A stretch of 64,000 bases of DNA from an uncultured Sphingomonas sp. (GTDB lineage Bacteria; Pseudomonadota; Alphaproteobacteria; Sphingomonadales; Sphingomonadaceae). Positions 35,125 to 43,464 of the stretch are shown in pieces. A model generated the notes under the pieces. The model did no database searches and was not told the DNA's origin. It worked only from the letters and a program-made list of their open reading frames with translations. The DNA lies in assembly GCF_936927845.1 (NCBI RefSeq), contig NZ_CAKZHV010000070.1, forward strand, positions 1 to 64,000, given 5' to 3'. How positions within the stretch are numbered: position 1 is the first letter of the stretch; every line of letters starts with the position of its first letter. A program made the translations under genes and the position numbers.

Positions 35125-36431
35125 GCAGCAATCCGATCGTCGCCAACGATGTCCAGCCAGATGGCTTCTTCACCCGTGGCCTCGCCGACGCCGACGCGGC
35201 GGTGTTCGCGGGCATCGAGCACGAACTGACGCGCGAGCAGACGCAGATCGAGCTGATCGCGAGCGAGAACATCGTCAGCCGCGCGGTGTTGGAGGCGCAG
35301 GGCTCGGTCTTCACCAACAAATACGCCGAGGGCTATCCCGGCAAGCGCTACTACCAGGGTTGTGCGCCGTCGGACGAGGTAGAGGTGCTCGCGATCGAGC
35401 GCGCGAAGCAGCTGTTCGGTTGCGGGTACGCCAACGTCCAGCCGCACTCGGGCGCGCAGGCGAACGGCGCGGTGATGCTCGCGCTCGCCAAGCCCGGCGA
35501 CACGATCATGGGGTTGAGCCTCGACGCGGGCGGACACCTGACGCACGGCGCGCGCGCGGCGATGAGCGGCAAGTGGTTCAACGCGGTACAGTATGGCGTG
35601 ACCCCCGATACGCATCTGATCGACTATGACCAGGTCGAGGCGCTCGCGATGGAGCACAAGCCCCGCATTCTCATCACCGGCGGTTCCGCCTATCCCCGCC
35701 ACATCGACTTCGCGCGGTTCCGGGCAATCGCGGACAAGGCCGGCGCGACCTTCATGGTCGACATGGCGCACTTTGCAGGCCTGGTTGCGGGCGGCGTCCA
35801 CCCGACGCCGTTCGGTCACGCGCACGTCGTCACCACCACCACGCACAAGACGCTGCGCGGGCCCCGTGGCGGCATGGTGATGACCGACGACGAGGCGATC
35901 GCGAAGAAGATCAACTCGGCGGTGTTCCCGGGATTGCAGGGCGGTCCGCTGATGCACGTCGTCGCCGCCAAGGCGGTCGCGTTCGGCGAGGCGCTGCGCC
36001 CCGACTTCAAGGCGTATGCAGCCGCCGTGGTCGAGAATGCCAAGGTGCTCGCCGCGACGATGAAGGAGCGCGGCGCGGACCTCGTCTCGGGCGGGACCGA
36101 CACGCATCTGGCACTCGTCGACCTGACGCCGCTGGGCGTGACCGGCCGCGACGCCGACGAGGCGCTGGAGCGTGCCGGCATCACCTGCAACAAGAACGGC
36201 ATCCCCAACGATCCTTTGCCCCCGGTCAAGACCAGCGGCATCCGCGTCGGCTCGCCCGCCGGCACGACGCGCGGGTTCGGGCCGGCTGAGTTCCGCGAGA
36301 TCGGCAACATGGTCGCCGACGTGCTCGACGGTTTGGCAAAGAAGGGCGAGCACGGGGACCCCGAGGTCGAGGCGGACGTTCGTGGTCGCGTGCGCGATCT
36401 CTGCGCACGCTTCCCGATCTACGAAGGGTAA
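35121..36431 (+). CDS. glyA: Serine hydroxymethyltransferase
   Basis: 436 residues. It converts serine and tetrahydrofolate to glycine and 5,10-methylene-THF in the cytoplasm, supplying one-carbon units. Motifs: IELIASENIVSRAVLEAQGS, the NKYAEGYPGKRYYQGC segment, VDMAHFAGLVAGGVHP (PLP-binding Asp and His) and VTTTTHKTLRGPRGG with the PLP Lys (about residue 241). The ATG at 35121 overlaps the rpiB stop and so fixes the start. Length is normal. Confidence 0.97.
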   Translation: MSSNPIVANDVQPDGFFTRGLADADAAVFAGIEHELTREQTQIELIASENIVSRAVLEAQGSVFTNKYAEGYPGKRYYQGCAPSDEVEVLAIERAKQLFGCGYANVQPHSGAQANGAVMLALAKPGDTIMGLSLDAGGHLTHGARAAMSGKWFNAVQYGVTPDTHLIDYDQVEALAMEHKPRILITGGSAYPRHIDFARFRAIADKAGATFMVDMAHFAGLVAGGVHPTPFGHAHVVTTTTHKTLRGPRGGMVMTDDEAIAKKINSAVFPGLQGGPLMHVVAAKAVAFGEALRPDFKAYAAAVVENAKVLAATMKERGADLVSGGTDTHLALVDLTPLGVTGRDADEALERAGITCNKNGIPNDPLPPVKTSGIRVGSPAGTTRGFGPAEFREIGNMVADVLDGLAKKGEHGDPEVEADVRGRVRDLCARFPIYEG

Positions 36432-36437
36432 CAAACT

Positions 36438-36611
36438 GTGTCGAAGTTCGATGAAATCCAGGGCGAGATCAAAGCGACGCCGGGCCTGGGCAAGAAGATG
36501 GCCAAGTACAGCGCGATTGGTGCGATCGTCGCGATTCCGTTGCCGGTCGTCGGCCCCGTGCTCGGCGCGATCGCCGGTGCCGCGGTCGCTTATGCGAAGC
36601 GCAAGGACTGA
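36438..36611 (+). CDS. Small single-helix membrane protein between glyA and nrdR
   Basis: 57 residues from a GTG at 36438, seven bases after the glyA stop, ending immediately before the nrdR ATG. It begins MSKFDEIQGEIKATPGLGKK, then a long hydrophobic Gly/Ala/Pro-containing segment (about residues 25-51, AIGAIVAIPLPVVGPVLGAI) and a basic end KRKD. The exact fit between two conserved genes and the coherent helix-plus-membrane pattern support it as real. Function unknown; possibly a small inner-membrane protein. Confidence 0.78.
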   Translation: MSKFDEIQGEIKATPGLGKKMAKYSAIGAIVAIPLPVVGPVLGAIAGAAVAYAKRKD

Positions 36612-37073
36612 ATGCGCTGTCCGTTCTGCGGCCATGAGGCCAGCCAGGTAAAGGACAGCCGCCCCACCGACGACGGCGCCGCGATCCGGCGCCGTCGTCA
36701 GTGCGAGGGCTGCGCGGCGCGCTTCACGACGTTTGAGCGGATTCAGTTGCGCGACCTCGTGGTGGTGAAAAGCGAGCACCGCCGCGAACCCTTCGACCGC
36801 GAGAAATTGCTCCGCTCGGTGTCGATCGCCGCGCGCAAACGGCCGATCGACGCGCTCGCGATCGAGAAGCTGGTCAGCGGCATCCAGCGTCAGTTAGAGA
36901 CGACCGGCGACAGCGAGGTCACCTCCAAGCGGATCGGCGAGATGGTGATGGACGGGCTCAAGGGTTTGGACTCGGTCGCGTACATCCGCTTCGCCAGCGT
37001 TTACCGCGATTTCAGCGAGGCGCGCGATTTTGAGGAATTCGCCGGCACCGTCGAGGAGGCCGCGCGCGGATGA
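36612..37073 (+). CDS. nrdR: Transcriptional repressor NrdR
   Basis: 153 residues. A zinc ribbon is formed by C3/C6 and C31/C34 (MRCPFCGHEA ... CEGCAARF), followed by an ATP-cone domain (about residues 49-139, VVVKSEHRREPFDREKLLRS). NrdR senses ATP/dATP and represses ribonucleotide reductase genes through NrdR boxes. Adjacent genes for one-carbon metabolism fit a nucleotide-supply theme. Its stop overlaps the next start (ATGA). Confidence 0.97.
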   Translation: MRCPFCGHEASQVKDSRPTDDGAAIRRRRQCEGCAARFTTFERIQLRDLVVVKSEHRREPFDREKLLRSVSIAARKRPIDALAIEKLVSGIQRQLETTGDSEVTSKRIGEMVMDGLKGLDSVAYIRFASVYRDFSEARDFEEFAGTVEEAARG

Positions 37074-37834
37074 GCGACGTGACCGACCCTATCTCTCACG
37101 AGCCCAACGGCGCCGTGCCGCCGCCCGCGATCGTTCTCGTGCGCCCGCAACTGGGCGAGAACATCGGCAAGGCCGCGCGTGCGATGCTCAACTTCGGGCT
37201 CACCGACCTTCGGCTCGTCGCGCCGCGCGACGGCTGGCCCAATCCTGCTGCCGGCCCCGCTGCCTCCGGCGCCGACGTCGTGCTGGAGCGCGCGCGCGTG
37301 TTCGACACGGTGGCGGACGCAGTCGCCGATCGCGCGCACGTGTACGCGACCACGGTGAGGAAGCGCGGCGTGACCAAGCCCGTCGTGACACCGGAGGCCG
37401 CCGCGCGCGCCATCCACGCCGAGCCGGGCGGCTCGGCGATCCTGTTCGGCCCCGAACGCTCGGGGCTGGAAACCGATGACGTTGCGCTGGCGCGCACGAT
37501 CGTGACGGTGCCGATCAACGCTGAGTTCGGCAGCCTCAACCTGGCGCAGGCGGTGATCCTCGTCGCCTACGAATGGTCGAAGCACGTCGCGCTCGCCAGC
37601 CCGCCCGAGGTGACGCTCGATCCGCCCGCGCCGCACGGCGAGTTGGAAGGCATGATCGGGCAGCTCGACGCGATGCTGGAGGCGGCGAACTTTTTCTTCC
37701 CGCCCGATCGCGTGCCGACCTCGAAGCGGACGATCCGCACCATGCTGACCAAGCCCGGCTGGACTAGCCAGGAAGTCCGCACGATGCGGGGGGTTCTGTC
37801 GGCGCTGTCGGGCAAAAAGGCCTCGCGCAGCTGA
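37070..37834 (+). CDS. trmJ: tRNA 2'-O-methyltransferase TrmJ-type (SpoU family)
   Basis: 254 residues with the knotted SPOUT fold: VLVRPQLGENIGKAARAMLNFG (motif 1, Asn/Arg catalytic region), ILFGPERSGLETDDV (motif 2) and PINAEFGSLNLAQAVILVAYE (motif 3, SAM-binding knot). The C-terminal extension of about 80 residues is the TrmJ-type dimerisation/tRNA-binding tail. It probably methylates the ribose at position 32 of tRNAs. The start overlaps nrdR. It ends 10 bases from the converging blh gene. Confidence 0.9.
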   Translation: MSDVTDPISHEPNGAVPPPAIVLVRPQLGENIGKAARAMLNFGLTDLRLVAPRDGWPNPAAGPAASGADVVLERARVFDTVADAVADRAHVYATTVRKRGVTKPVVTPEAAARAIHAEPGGSAILFGPERSGLETDDVALARTIVTVPINAEFGSLNLAQAVILVAYEWSKHVALASPPEVTLDPPAPHGELEGMIGQLDAMLEAANFFFPPDRVPTSKRTIRTMLTKPGWTSQEVRTMRGVLSALSGKKASRS

Positions 37835-37844
37835 GGCGCGAACG

Positions 37845-38720
37845 TCAGGCGGTGCGCAGATGGGCGGCTTCCGGCTCGCCCGCGAACCACGGCGTGACGA
37901 GCAGATGCGGCACCGCCAGGGCGGCGATCGCGGCGAATAGCGCGCGCACCCCGCTCTCATCCACGCGCAGCAGCACCGCGCCGACCACTCCCGCGAGCAC
38001 GAAGGCGAGCAGCAGGATCGGTGCCACCGCGCGGACGTAGTCGAGCGTCGACGCGCATCCGATCCGCTGCTGCCGGGCCGCCGTCTGCGGCAGCGCGTGA
38101 AGGATCAGGAACCCGAGCGAGAAACCGATCAGCGGCGGAAAGACGAGCAGGGCAAGCGTGCCGGTTGCCAGCCGCGCGTCGCGGCGCTGCCAGGCTAGCA
38201 GCAACAGCGCGACAGCGGTGATCCCGCCGGTGAGCGCCAGCGCAGTAACCAACGGTTGCACCAAGGCATCGGGGCCGCCCGCGATCACCAGCAAGTCGTG
38301 CAGCGATGCGCGATGAAGCACGGCCGGCGTCGCGATCAGGCTGACACCGCGCGCGGCTCGTTCGGCAACCGTTCCAGACGGTGCATCTTCCAACGCAAAG
38401 TGGATCGCCGAGGCGAGCAAGAACAATGGCAGCGCGACCGCGGGTTCGGCGGTCCACCACCACAGACAGACGAGCGATACGACACCGTAGAGCGCGAGAA
38501 AGCCAGGGCGGCGCGCGCGGTCGACGATCGCGAGATCGCTCGCTCCGTGCGCCATGCCGATCACGCCCACCGCGACGATCGCATAACCGAGCTGCACCAG
38601 CAGAGGCGCAAAGGAGGCGACGATCGCGGCCACCCCCAGTACGCTCCAGCCAAGTGCGGCGAGCCGGCCGTGCGCCACCGATCGATCGGACTGCGGCCGG
38701 CCGATCGACGGCGCCGCCAT
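37845..38720 (-). CDS. blh: Brp/Blh family beta-carotene 15,15'-dioxygenase
   Basis: 291 residues from the ATG at 38720; a GTG two codons earlier, overlapping the rhodopsin stop (GTGA), is an equally good start. The protein is almost entirely hydrophobic helices. The Blh signature includes GMAHGASDLAIVDR (about residues 55-68) with a metal-type His, SAIHFALEDA (about 104-113) with a second His, and FLILHALPQTAARQ, which hold the iron-binding histidines of the family. It cleaves beta-carotene to two molecules of retinal, the chromophore needed by the protein encoded immediately upstream. Confidence 0.9.
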   Translation of the reverse strand: MAAPSIGRPQSDRSVAHGRLAALGWSVLGVAAIVASFAPLLVQLGYAIVAVGVIGMAHGASDLAIVDRARRPGFLALYGVVSLVCLWWWTAEPAVALPLFLLASAIHFALEDAPSGTVAERAARGVSLIATPAVLHRASLHDLLVIAGGPDALVQPLVTALALTGGITAVALLLLAWQRRDARLATGTLALLVFPPLIGFSLGFLILHALPQTAARQQRIGCASTLDYVRAVAPILLLAFVLAGVVGAVLLRVDESGVRALFAAIAALAVPHLLVTPWFAGEPEAAHLRTA

Positions 38721-38722
38721 GC

Positions 38723-39433
38723 TCACGCGACCGTGCGCCGGTGGTTGTGCTCGCGCAGCGCCTTGTCGACGTTGCTGGCGGCGAAGAAGGCGTAAGCGAC
38801 CTTCGCGACCACATCCATGATCAGGATCGCCCACACTGACGTCGGGTCGTTGATGATCTTCAGCCCTTCGGGACCGACCAGGAAGACGATCGGGTACAGG
38901 AACCACACCACCGTCAGGAAGCCGACGTTCTTGATGTACGCGCTGCCGAGCGCCTCGCCGCGCTCCATCGCGCGCGCGCGCAGCGGCACCCACAGCAGGT
39001 ACAAAACGCCCGCGAACGCGACGCACGACCACAGATACCAAACCCATTTTACCACCGGCACTGCGGCGACCGAGGAGATCAGACCCGTCAGGATCATCAG
39101 TACGTCGAGCACGATGATCGCGGTCAGATAGCCGCCGACTTCGCCGGTCGAACCGCGCTCGTGAAAGGCGAGCAGGACGAGGCTGGCCAGTAGGATCGGC
39201 GTGGTCACCGACCAATCGGCGTAACGTGCGAGGTAGGTCGCGGTGCCGTCGAACTTGATCAGCGTGCCGATGCCAAAGGCCATGGCAAGATAGGCGGTCG
39301 CGGCGATGAACGGCACACTGGCGTGCAGCAACGTGTGGTGCCGGGACGGCGGCTCCTTGCTGCCCGTCACGTAGATCGCGAGCGATCCGAGCGACAGGAT
39401 CGTGAATCCTATCAGGAATGCCATTCCGTCCAT
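38723..39433 (-). CDS. Microbial rhodopsin, probable light-driven proton pump
   Basis: 236 residues from the ATG at 39433, six bases after AGGGG; GTG and ATG codons up to 21 bases upstream are alternatives. Seven membrane helices. Helix C reads ARYADWSVTTPILLAS: R70, D73 (proton acceptor, bacteriorhodopsin D85), T77 (T89) and S84 at the D96 proton-donor position, a DTS motif. Helix G has DVVAKVAYAFF with the retinal Lys K211. Leu at the bacteriorhodopsin L93 site suggests green absorption. The helix E residue matching the carotenoid-antenna Gly of xanthorhodopsin is Tyr133. It overlaps or abuts blh, so pigment and pump are coexpressed. Proton pumping is inferred from D73; a slow or sensory photocycle is possible. 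Confidence 0.92.
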   Translation of the reverse strand: MDGMAFLIGFTILSLGSLAIYVTGSKEPPSRHHTLLHASVPFIAATAYLAMAFGIGTLIKFDGTATYLARYADWSVTTPILLASLVLLAFHERGSTGEVGGYLTAIIVLDVLMILTGLISSVAAVPVVKWVWYLWSCVAFAGVLYLLWVPLRARAMERGEALGSAYIKNVGFLTVVWFLYPIVFLVGPEGLKIINDPTSVWAILIMDVVAKVAYAFFAASNVDKALREHNHRRTVA

Positions 39434-39704
39434 CATCAACCCCTGCACAACCACGCACGGCTTGATGCCGCCGATGGCCGCTTAACGGAGATCAACTGCA
39501 CTCCGGTCCGTGTGACGAGAAATTAATGTTGCGGTATGTTGCTGCGCATGTGTCGGGCGCCGAACGCCAGATCGTGCGCCCGGGCGGGGCAGCCGGCGTG
39601 AGATCCCAGCGCAGGCCAGCAACATCGTTGATGCAGGTGATCGGCAGGTCAGCGGGTGTGTCGCTGGCGGGTTGTCGTCCCGACGCGGGTCCGTTCAGAA
39701 AAGG

Positions 39705-39790
39705 TGGTGGAAGGGACTGGATTCGAACCAGTGTACGCTCACGCGGGCAGATTTACAGTCTGCTGCCTTTAACCACTCGGCCACCCTTCC
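39705..39790 (-). tRNA. tRNA-Tyr(GUA)
   Basis: The minus strand shows acceptor stem GGAAGGG/CCCTTCC with discriminator A and encoded CCA. The anticodon stem GCAGA/TCTGC encloses CTGTAAA, giving anticodon GUA. A long variable arm (class II tRNA) and GGTTCGAATCC T-loop complete the fold. Confidence 0.96.
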
Positions 39791-39955
39791 ATCCGGGTCG
39801 CGCCGGACGTTGGTCCGGCACCTGCTGCACGGCGCGGATCGCGCGGTGCAGGCGGCTGGTCAGGCCGCTGGTCGACGCCGCGGAAGCGACGAAGAAGGCG
39901 GCTCCTAGAGGCGTGCGCGGCACCGCGCAAGCCCCTTCGCGCCGGGGACGCGCAA

Positions 39956-39990
39956 ATGCCGCGCGCTTGCACGCGCGCGGCGCGCGGCAT
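39956..39990. promoter_or_regulatory. Large GC palindrome upstream of rlmB
   Basis: ATGCCGCGCG (39956-39965) is repeated as its exact reverse complement CGCGCGGCAT (39981-39990) around a 15-base loop, and a competing inner hairpin (GCCGCGCGC/GCGCGCGGC) can form. It lies 38 bases before the rlmB start on the far side of tRNA-Tyr. It could attenuate rlmB or terminate antisense transcription; no T-run follows. Confidence 0.4.
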
Positions 39991-40028
39991 AGGCACGCGC
40001 GCATGCAGTTCACGAAGTTTCCGCGCTG

Positions 40029-40775
40029 ATGGCGCGCCGCGGTCATCGCCCCAGCCAGACGCAAGGCAACCGCCCGCGCTTCTGGGGCCGCCACGCGGTC
40101 ACCGCCGCGCTCGCCAATCCCGAACGGGTGGTGCGTAAGATGTGGGGCACGCGCGAAGCCTTGTCGTCGCTCGACCTGCCGTCGTCGATGCCGGTCGTGT
40201 TCGCCGAAGCGCCCGATCTGGGTCGATTGGTCCCCAACGACGCGCCGCACCAGGGTCTGGTCGCCGAAGTCGATCCGCTCGAGGAAATCTGGCTGGGCGA
40301 CCTGTTGGCGCAAGGCGAGGGTGACCGCCGCCCGCTGATCGTGCTCGATCAGGTCACCGATCCGCACAACGTCGGCGCGATCATGCGCTCGGCCGCCGCG
40401 TTCGACGCGCTCGGCATCGTCACGCAGGATCGCCACGCGCCGCCCGAATCGGGTGTGCTCGCGCGCTCAGCCTCGGGCGCGCTGGAGGTGGTGCCGTGGG
40501 TGCGCGTCGTGAACCTCGCGCGCGCGCTCGACGAGATCGGCGAGGCAGGCTTCTGGCGCATCGGCCTGACCGGCCACGCGCCCGCGACGCTCGCCGAGCA
40601 ACTGGGCGAGACGCGCCCCGCGATCGTGCTGGGCGCGGAGGGCGAGGGGATGCGGCAGAATACCGAGGCGCATTGCGACCAACTCGCGCGGCTGCCGATT
40701 TCGGGCAAGGTGGAGAGTTTGAACGTGTCCAACGCCGCCGCGATCGCGCTCTACGCCGTGGCCGCGCGCGGCTGA
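40029..40775 (+). CDS. rlmB: 23S rRNA (guanosine-2'-O)-methyltransferase RlmB/TrmH family
   Basis: 248 residues. An N-terminal substrate-binding domain (FWGRHAVTAALANPERVV) precedes the SPOUT domain with motifs VLDQVTDPHNVGAIMRSAAAF (catalytic Asn/Arg), IVLGAEGEGMRQNT and LPISGKVESLNVSNAAAIALY (knot, SAM binding). RlmB methylates G2251 of 23S rRNA in the peptidyl-transferase loop. The ATG at 40029 begins a basic tail typical of alphaproteobacterial members. It follows tRNA-Tyr and converges on the ferredoxin gene. Confidence 0.92.
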   Translation: MARRGHRPSQTQGNRPRFWGRHAVTAALANPERVVRKMWGTREALSSLDLPSSMPVVFAEAPDLGRLVPNDAPHQGLVAEVDPLEEIWLGDLLAQGEGDRRPLIVLDQVTDPHNVGAIMRSAAAFDALGIVTQDRHAPPESGVLARSASGALEVVPWVRVVNLARALDEIGEAGFWRIGLTGHAPATLAEQLGETRPAIVLGAEGEGMRQNTEAHCDQLARLPISGKVESLNVSNAAAIALYAVAARG

Positions 40776-40818
40776 ACGCGGCGAAAAGGGCGCGGCCATC
40801 GACCGCGCCCGATCGGCA

Positions 40819-41136
40819 TCAATCCTCCTCGGCGATCCGCACCTTCAGCCCGTCGAGTGCGGAGGTGAACTGGATCTGGCACGACAGGCGCGAACCCGCG
40901 TCGCGGTCGGCGGACGAGTCGAGCAGGTCGTTCTCGTCCTCGCTCATCTTGGGCAAGCGATCGGCGAAGGCGGGGTCGACGTGGACGTGGCACGTCGCGC
41001 AGGAGCAGCAACCGCCGCACAGCGCCAGGATCTCGTCGATGCCGGCGTCGCGGATCACTTCCATGACCGACAGGCCGACCTCGCCATCGATCTCGCGTTC
41101 TTCCCCCTCGCGCGTGACGACGATAAGCTTGGGCAT
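40819..41136 (-). CDS. 2Fe-2S ferredoxin (adrenodoxin type)
   Basis: 105 residues from the ATG at 41136. Cluster ligands C40, C46 and C49 lie in LCGGCCSCATCHVHVD and C86 in LSCQIQF, the C-x5-C-x2-C...C pattern of vertebrate-type plant-fold ferredoxins. The acidic stretch MSEDENDLLDSSADRD is the usual partner-docking surface. It carries electrons for monooxygenases such as cytochrome P450 or other oxygenases in sphingomonads; no partner is adjacent here. Divergent from alkA. Confidence 0.93.
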   Translation of the reverse strand: MPKLIVVTREGEEREIDGEVGLSVMEVIRDAGIDEILALCGGCCSCATCHVHVDPAFADRLPKMSEDENDLLDSSADRDAGSRLSCQIQFTSALDGLKVRIAEED

Positions 41137-41214
41137 GATCTTGTCTCCGATTGGTGCCGGCCTCCATGCCGCGTCGCGCGTGCCCGAGCAATGGTGGGCG
41201 CAACGGGTTCCGCG

Positions 41215-41844
41215 ATGGGCCTGAGCGAAGGCGATCTGCGCGCCGGGCTGGACGCGCTGGCCGCGATCGAGCCCGCGATCGCCGCCGCGATCGCGCGTGT
41301 CGGCTATCCGGCGCCGCGCATTCGCCAGCGCGGTTATGCCACCTTGCTGCGCACCATCGTCGGGCAGCAGGTGAGCGTGCGCGCCGCCGATGCGGTGTGG
41401 CGCAAGCTGGAGGAGCAGATCGGCGACCCGACCGACCCTGCGATCATCGCCGCGGCGAGCGACGAGGCGTTGCGCGCCTGCGGCTTCTCGCGTCAGAAGA
41501 CCGGCTACGCGCGCAGCCTGGCGGACGAGGTGACGAGCGGCCGGCTCGACCTCGCGCATCTCGCCGCCGACGACGAGGAGGCGATCGCGCAGCTCGTCCG
41601 CGTCAAGGGCATCGGACGCTGGTCGGCCGAGGTGTACCTGCTGTTCGCTGAAGGCCGCCCCGACATCTGGCCCGCGGGCGACCTGGCGGTGCAGATCGAG
41701 GTCGGCCGCATTCTGGGCCACGATGCGCGCCCGAGCGAGAAGCTGACGCGCGAACTGGCCGAGGCGTGGCGTCCCCACCGCGGTGCCGCGGCGATCTTCA
41801 CCTGGCACCATTATGGCGCGGGGCCCGACGCGGCACCGGTTTGA
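41215..41844 (+). CDS. alkA: DNA-3-methyladenine glycosylase II (AlkA-like, HhH-GPD)
   Basis: 209 residues from the ATG at 41215; an in-frame ATG at 41191 is an alternative. It removes alkylated bases from DNA to start base-excision repair. The HhH-GPD fold shows in LLRTIVGQQVSVRAADAVW, then the helix-hairpin-helix VRVKGIGRWSAEVYLLF and the catalytic Asp in WPAGDLAVQIEVG. The E. coli AlkA N-terminal TBP-like domain is absent; the compact form is common in alphaproteobacteria. Divergent from the ferredoxin gene with about 80 bases between. Confidence 0.9.
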   Translation: MGLSEGDLRAGLDALAAIEPAIAAAIARVGYPAPRIRQRGYATLLRTIVGQQVSVRAADAVWRKLEEQIGDPTDPAIIAAASDEALRACGFSRQKTGYARSLADEVTSGRLDLAHLAADDEEAIAQLVRVKGIGRWSAEVYLLFAEGRPDIWPAGDLAVQIEVGRILGHDARPSEKLTRELAEAWRPHRGAAAIFTWHHYGAGPDAAPV

Positions 41845-41872
41845 GGGGGGGCACGAACCGATCAGGGGCGGA

Positions 41873-43369
41873 TCAATGCGGGGCGAGCCCCATCTCCACG
41901 CCGGTCTTGTCGTGCAACGCGAACCGGTCGACGATGTCGGCGCTGGCACGATTGTAGCCAATTACATCGACCGAGCGCCCGTCGCGGCGCAGGCGGGCGA
42001 CGATCTTGTCGAGTGCGCCCACCCCTGAAATGTCCCAGAAGTGCGCGGCCGTCACATCGATCACGACGCGCCGGGCTGGGCCTTCGGCCTGGAAGGCCCG
42101 GGTGAACCGGTCGACCGACGCGAAGAAGATCTCGCCGGAGACCCGGTAGGTCGCTTCCGTACCATCTGCGGTCTCCTCGCGCGTCACCGAGAACATCCGC
42201 TGCACCTTGCCGGCGAAGAAGATACCCGACAGCAGCACCCCGGCGAGGACGCCGAGCGACAGGTCGCGCGTCGCGACCACAACGACGACGGTCGTCAGCA
42301 TGACGATCGACGAGGTCGGCGGATGGCGGCGCAGGTTGGCGATCGAGTTCCAGCTGAACGTGCCGATCGACACCATGATCATGACGGCGACCAGCGCGGG
42401 CATCGGCACGCGCCCGACCCATGGACCGAGCACCGCCAGCAGGAACAGCAGAAAGGCGCCGGCGACGAAGGTCGACAGCCGGCCGCGCCCACCCGAGGTG
42501 ACGTTGATGACCGATTGCCCGATCATCGCACAACCGCCCATGCCGCCGAACAGCGCGGCGACGATGTTCGCGCCTCCCTGTCCCCCGCACTCGACGCGCT
42601 TGGCGCTGTCCGTATCGGTCATGTCGTCGACGATCTGCGCGGTGAGCAGTGACTCGAGCAGCCCGACCGCCGCCATCGTCAGCGAATAGGGCAAGATGAT
42701 GCGCAAGGTGTCGAGCGTCAGCGGCACGTTCGGCAGGGCGAAATCGGGCAATCCTTCCGGCAGCTTGCCCATGTCGCCGACCGTGTTGACTGACAGACCC
42801 AAGCCGATGCTCACCGCGCTCAGGATCAGGATCGCGACCAGCGGCGACGGGATCGCCTTTGTGATGCGCGGAAAGCCGTAGATGATCGCCAAGCCGCCGG
42901 CGACCATCGCGTAGGTCTGCCAACCGACGTTCGTCAGCTGTGGCAGCTGCGCCAGGAAGATCAGAATGGCGAGCGCGTTGACGAAGCCGGTGATGACCGA
43001 GCGGGACACGAACTGCATGACGAGATCGAGACGCAGCAGCCCCGCGACGATCTGGATCAGCCCCATCAGGATCGTCGCGGCGAACAGGTAATCGACCCCG
43101 TGATCGCGAACCAACGGGATCACGACGACCGCAACGGCGGCCGTCGCGGCCGAGATCATGCCGGGTCGCCCGCCGATCAGCGAGATCGTGATCGCGATCG
43201 CGACCGATGCGTAGAGGCCGACGCGCGGATCGACGCCGGCGATGATCGAGAAGCCGATCGCCTCCGGGATCAGCGCCAGCGCGACGACGATGCCGGCCAT
43301 GATGTCGCGGCGGGCGGCGGCACCGTCAGTGAACCACTGCCGGCGATAGGTGGTGAGATCGATGTTCAT
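41873..43369 (-). CDS. SulP family anion transporter with STAS domain
   Basis: 498 residues from the ATG at 43369; the preceding in-frame codons are not family-like. About twelve hydrophobic helices (residues 20-390) begin with the SulP signature region GIVVALALIPEAIGFSIIAGV and include GGQGGANIVAALFGGMGGCAMIGQS. A C-terminal cytoplasmic STAS domain covers about 400-498 (VVIDVTAAHFWDISGVGALDK). SulP proteins carry sulfate, bicarbonate or dicarboxylates; the substrate here is unknown. The upstream region contains a possible structured leader, which favours regulation at the RNA level. Confidence 0.92.
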   Translation of the reverse strand: MNIDLTTYRRQWFTDGAAARRDIMAGIVVALALIPEAIGFSIIAGVDPRVGLYASVAIAITISLIGGRPGMISAATAAVAVVVIPLVRDHGVDYLFAATILMGLIQIVAGLLRLDLVMQFVSRSVITGFVNALAILIFLAQLPQLTNVGWQTYAMVAGGLAIIYGFPRITKAIPSPLVAILILSAVSIGLGLSVNTVGDMGKLPEGLPDFALPNVPLTLDTLRIILPYSLTMAAVGLLESLLTAQIVDDMTDTDSAKRVECGGQGGANIVAALFGGMGGCAMIGQSVINVTSGGRGRLSTFVAGAFLLFLLAVLGPWVGRVPMPALVAVMIMVSIGTFSWNSIANLRRHPPTSSIVMLTTVVVVVATRDLSLGVLAGVLLSGIFFAGKVQRMFSVTREETADGTEATYRVSGEIFFASVDRFTRAFQAEGPARRVVIDVTAAHFWDISGVGALDKIVARLRRDGRSVDVIGYNRASADIVDRFALHDKTGVEMGLAPH

Positions 43370-43464
43370 GGAAATTCCCACATCAAGGCACATGGCGCCG
43401 ATCAGGGCGCTGAAACTGGTCTGCATGTGTGATGTTGTCCGGCGGATCGGCGGCCGGCATAGCC

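Noticed and set aside
38723..39458. A single long frame linking the Blh gene with upstream sequence across the rhodopsin gene
   Set aside because: It reads the rhodopsin region out of frame; the rhodopsin frame has intact helices, D73 and K211.
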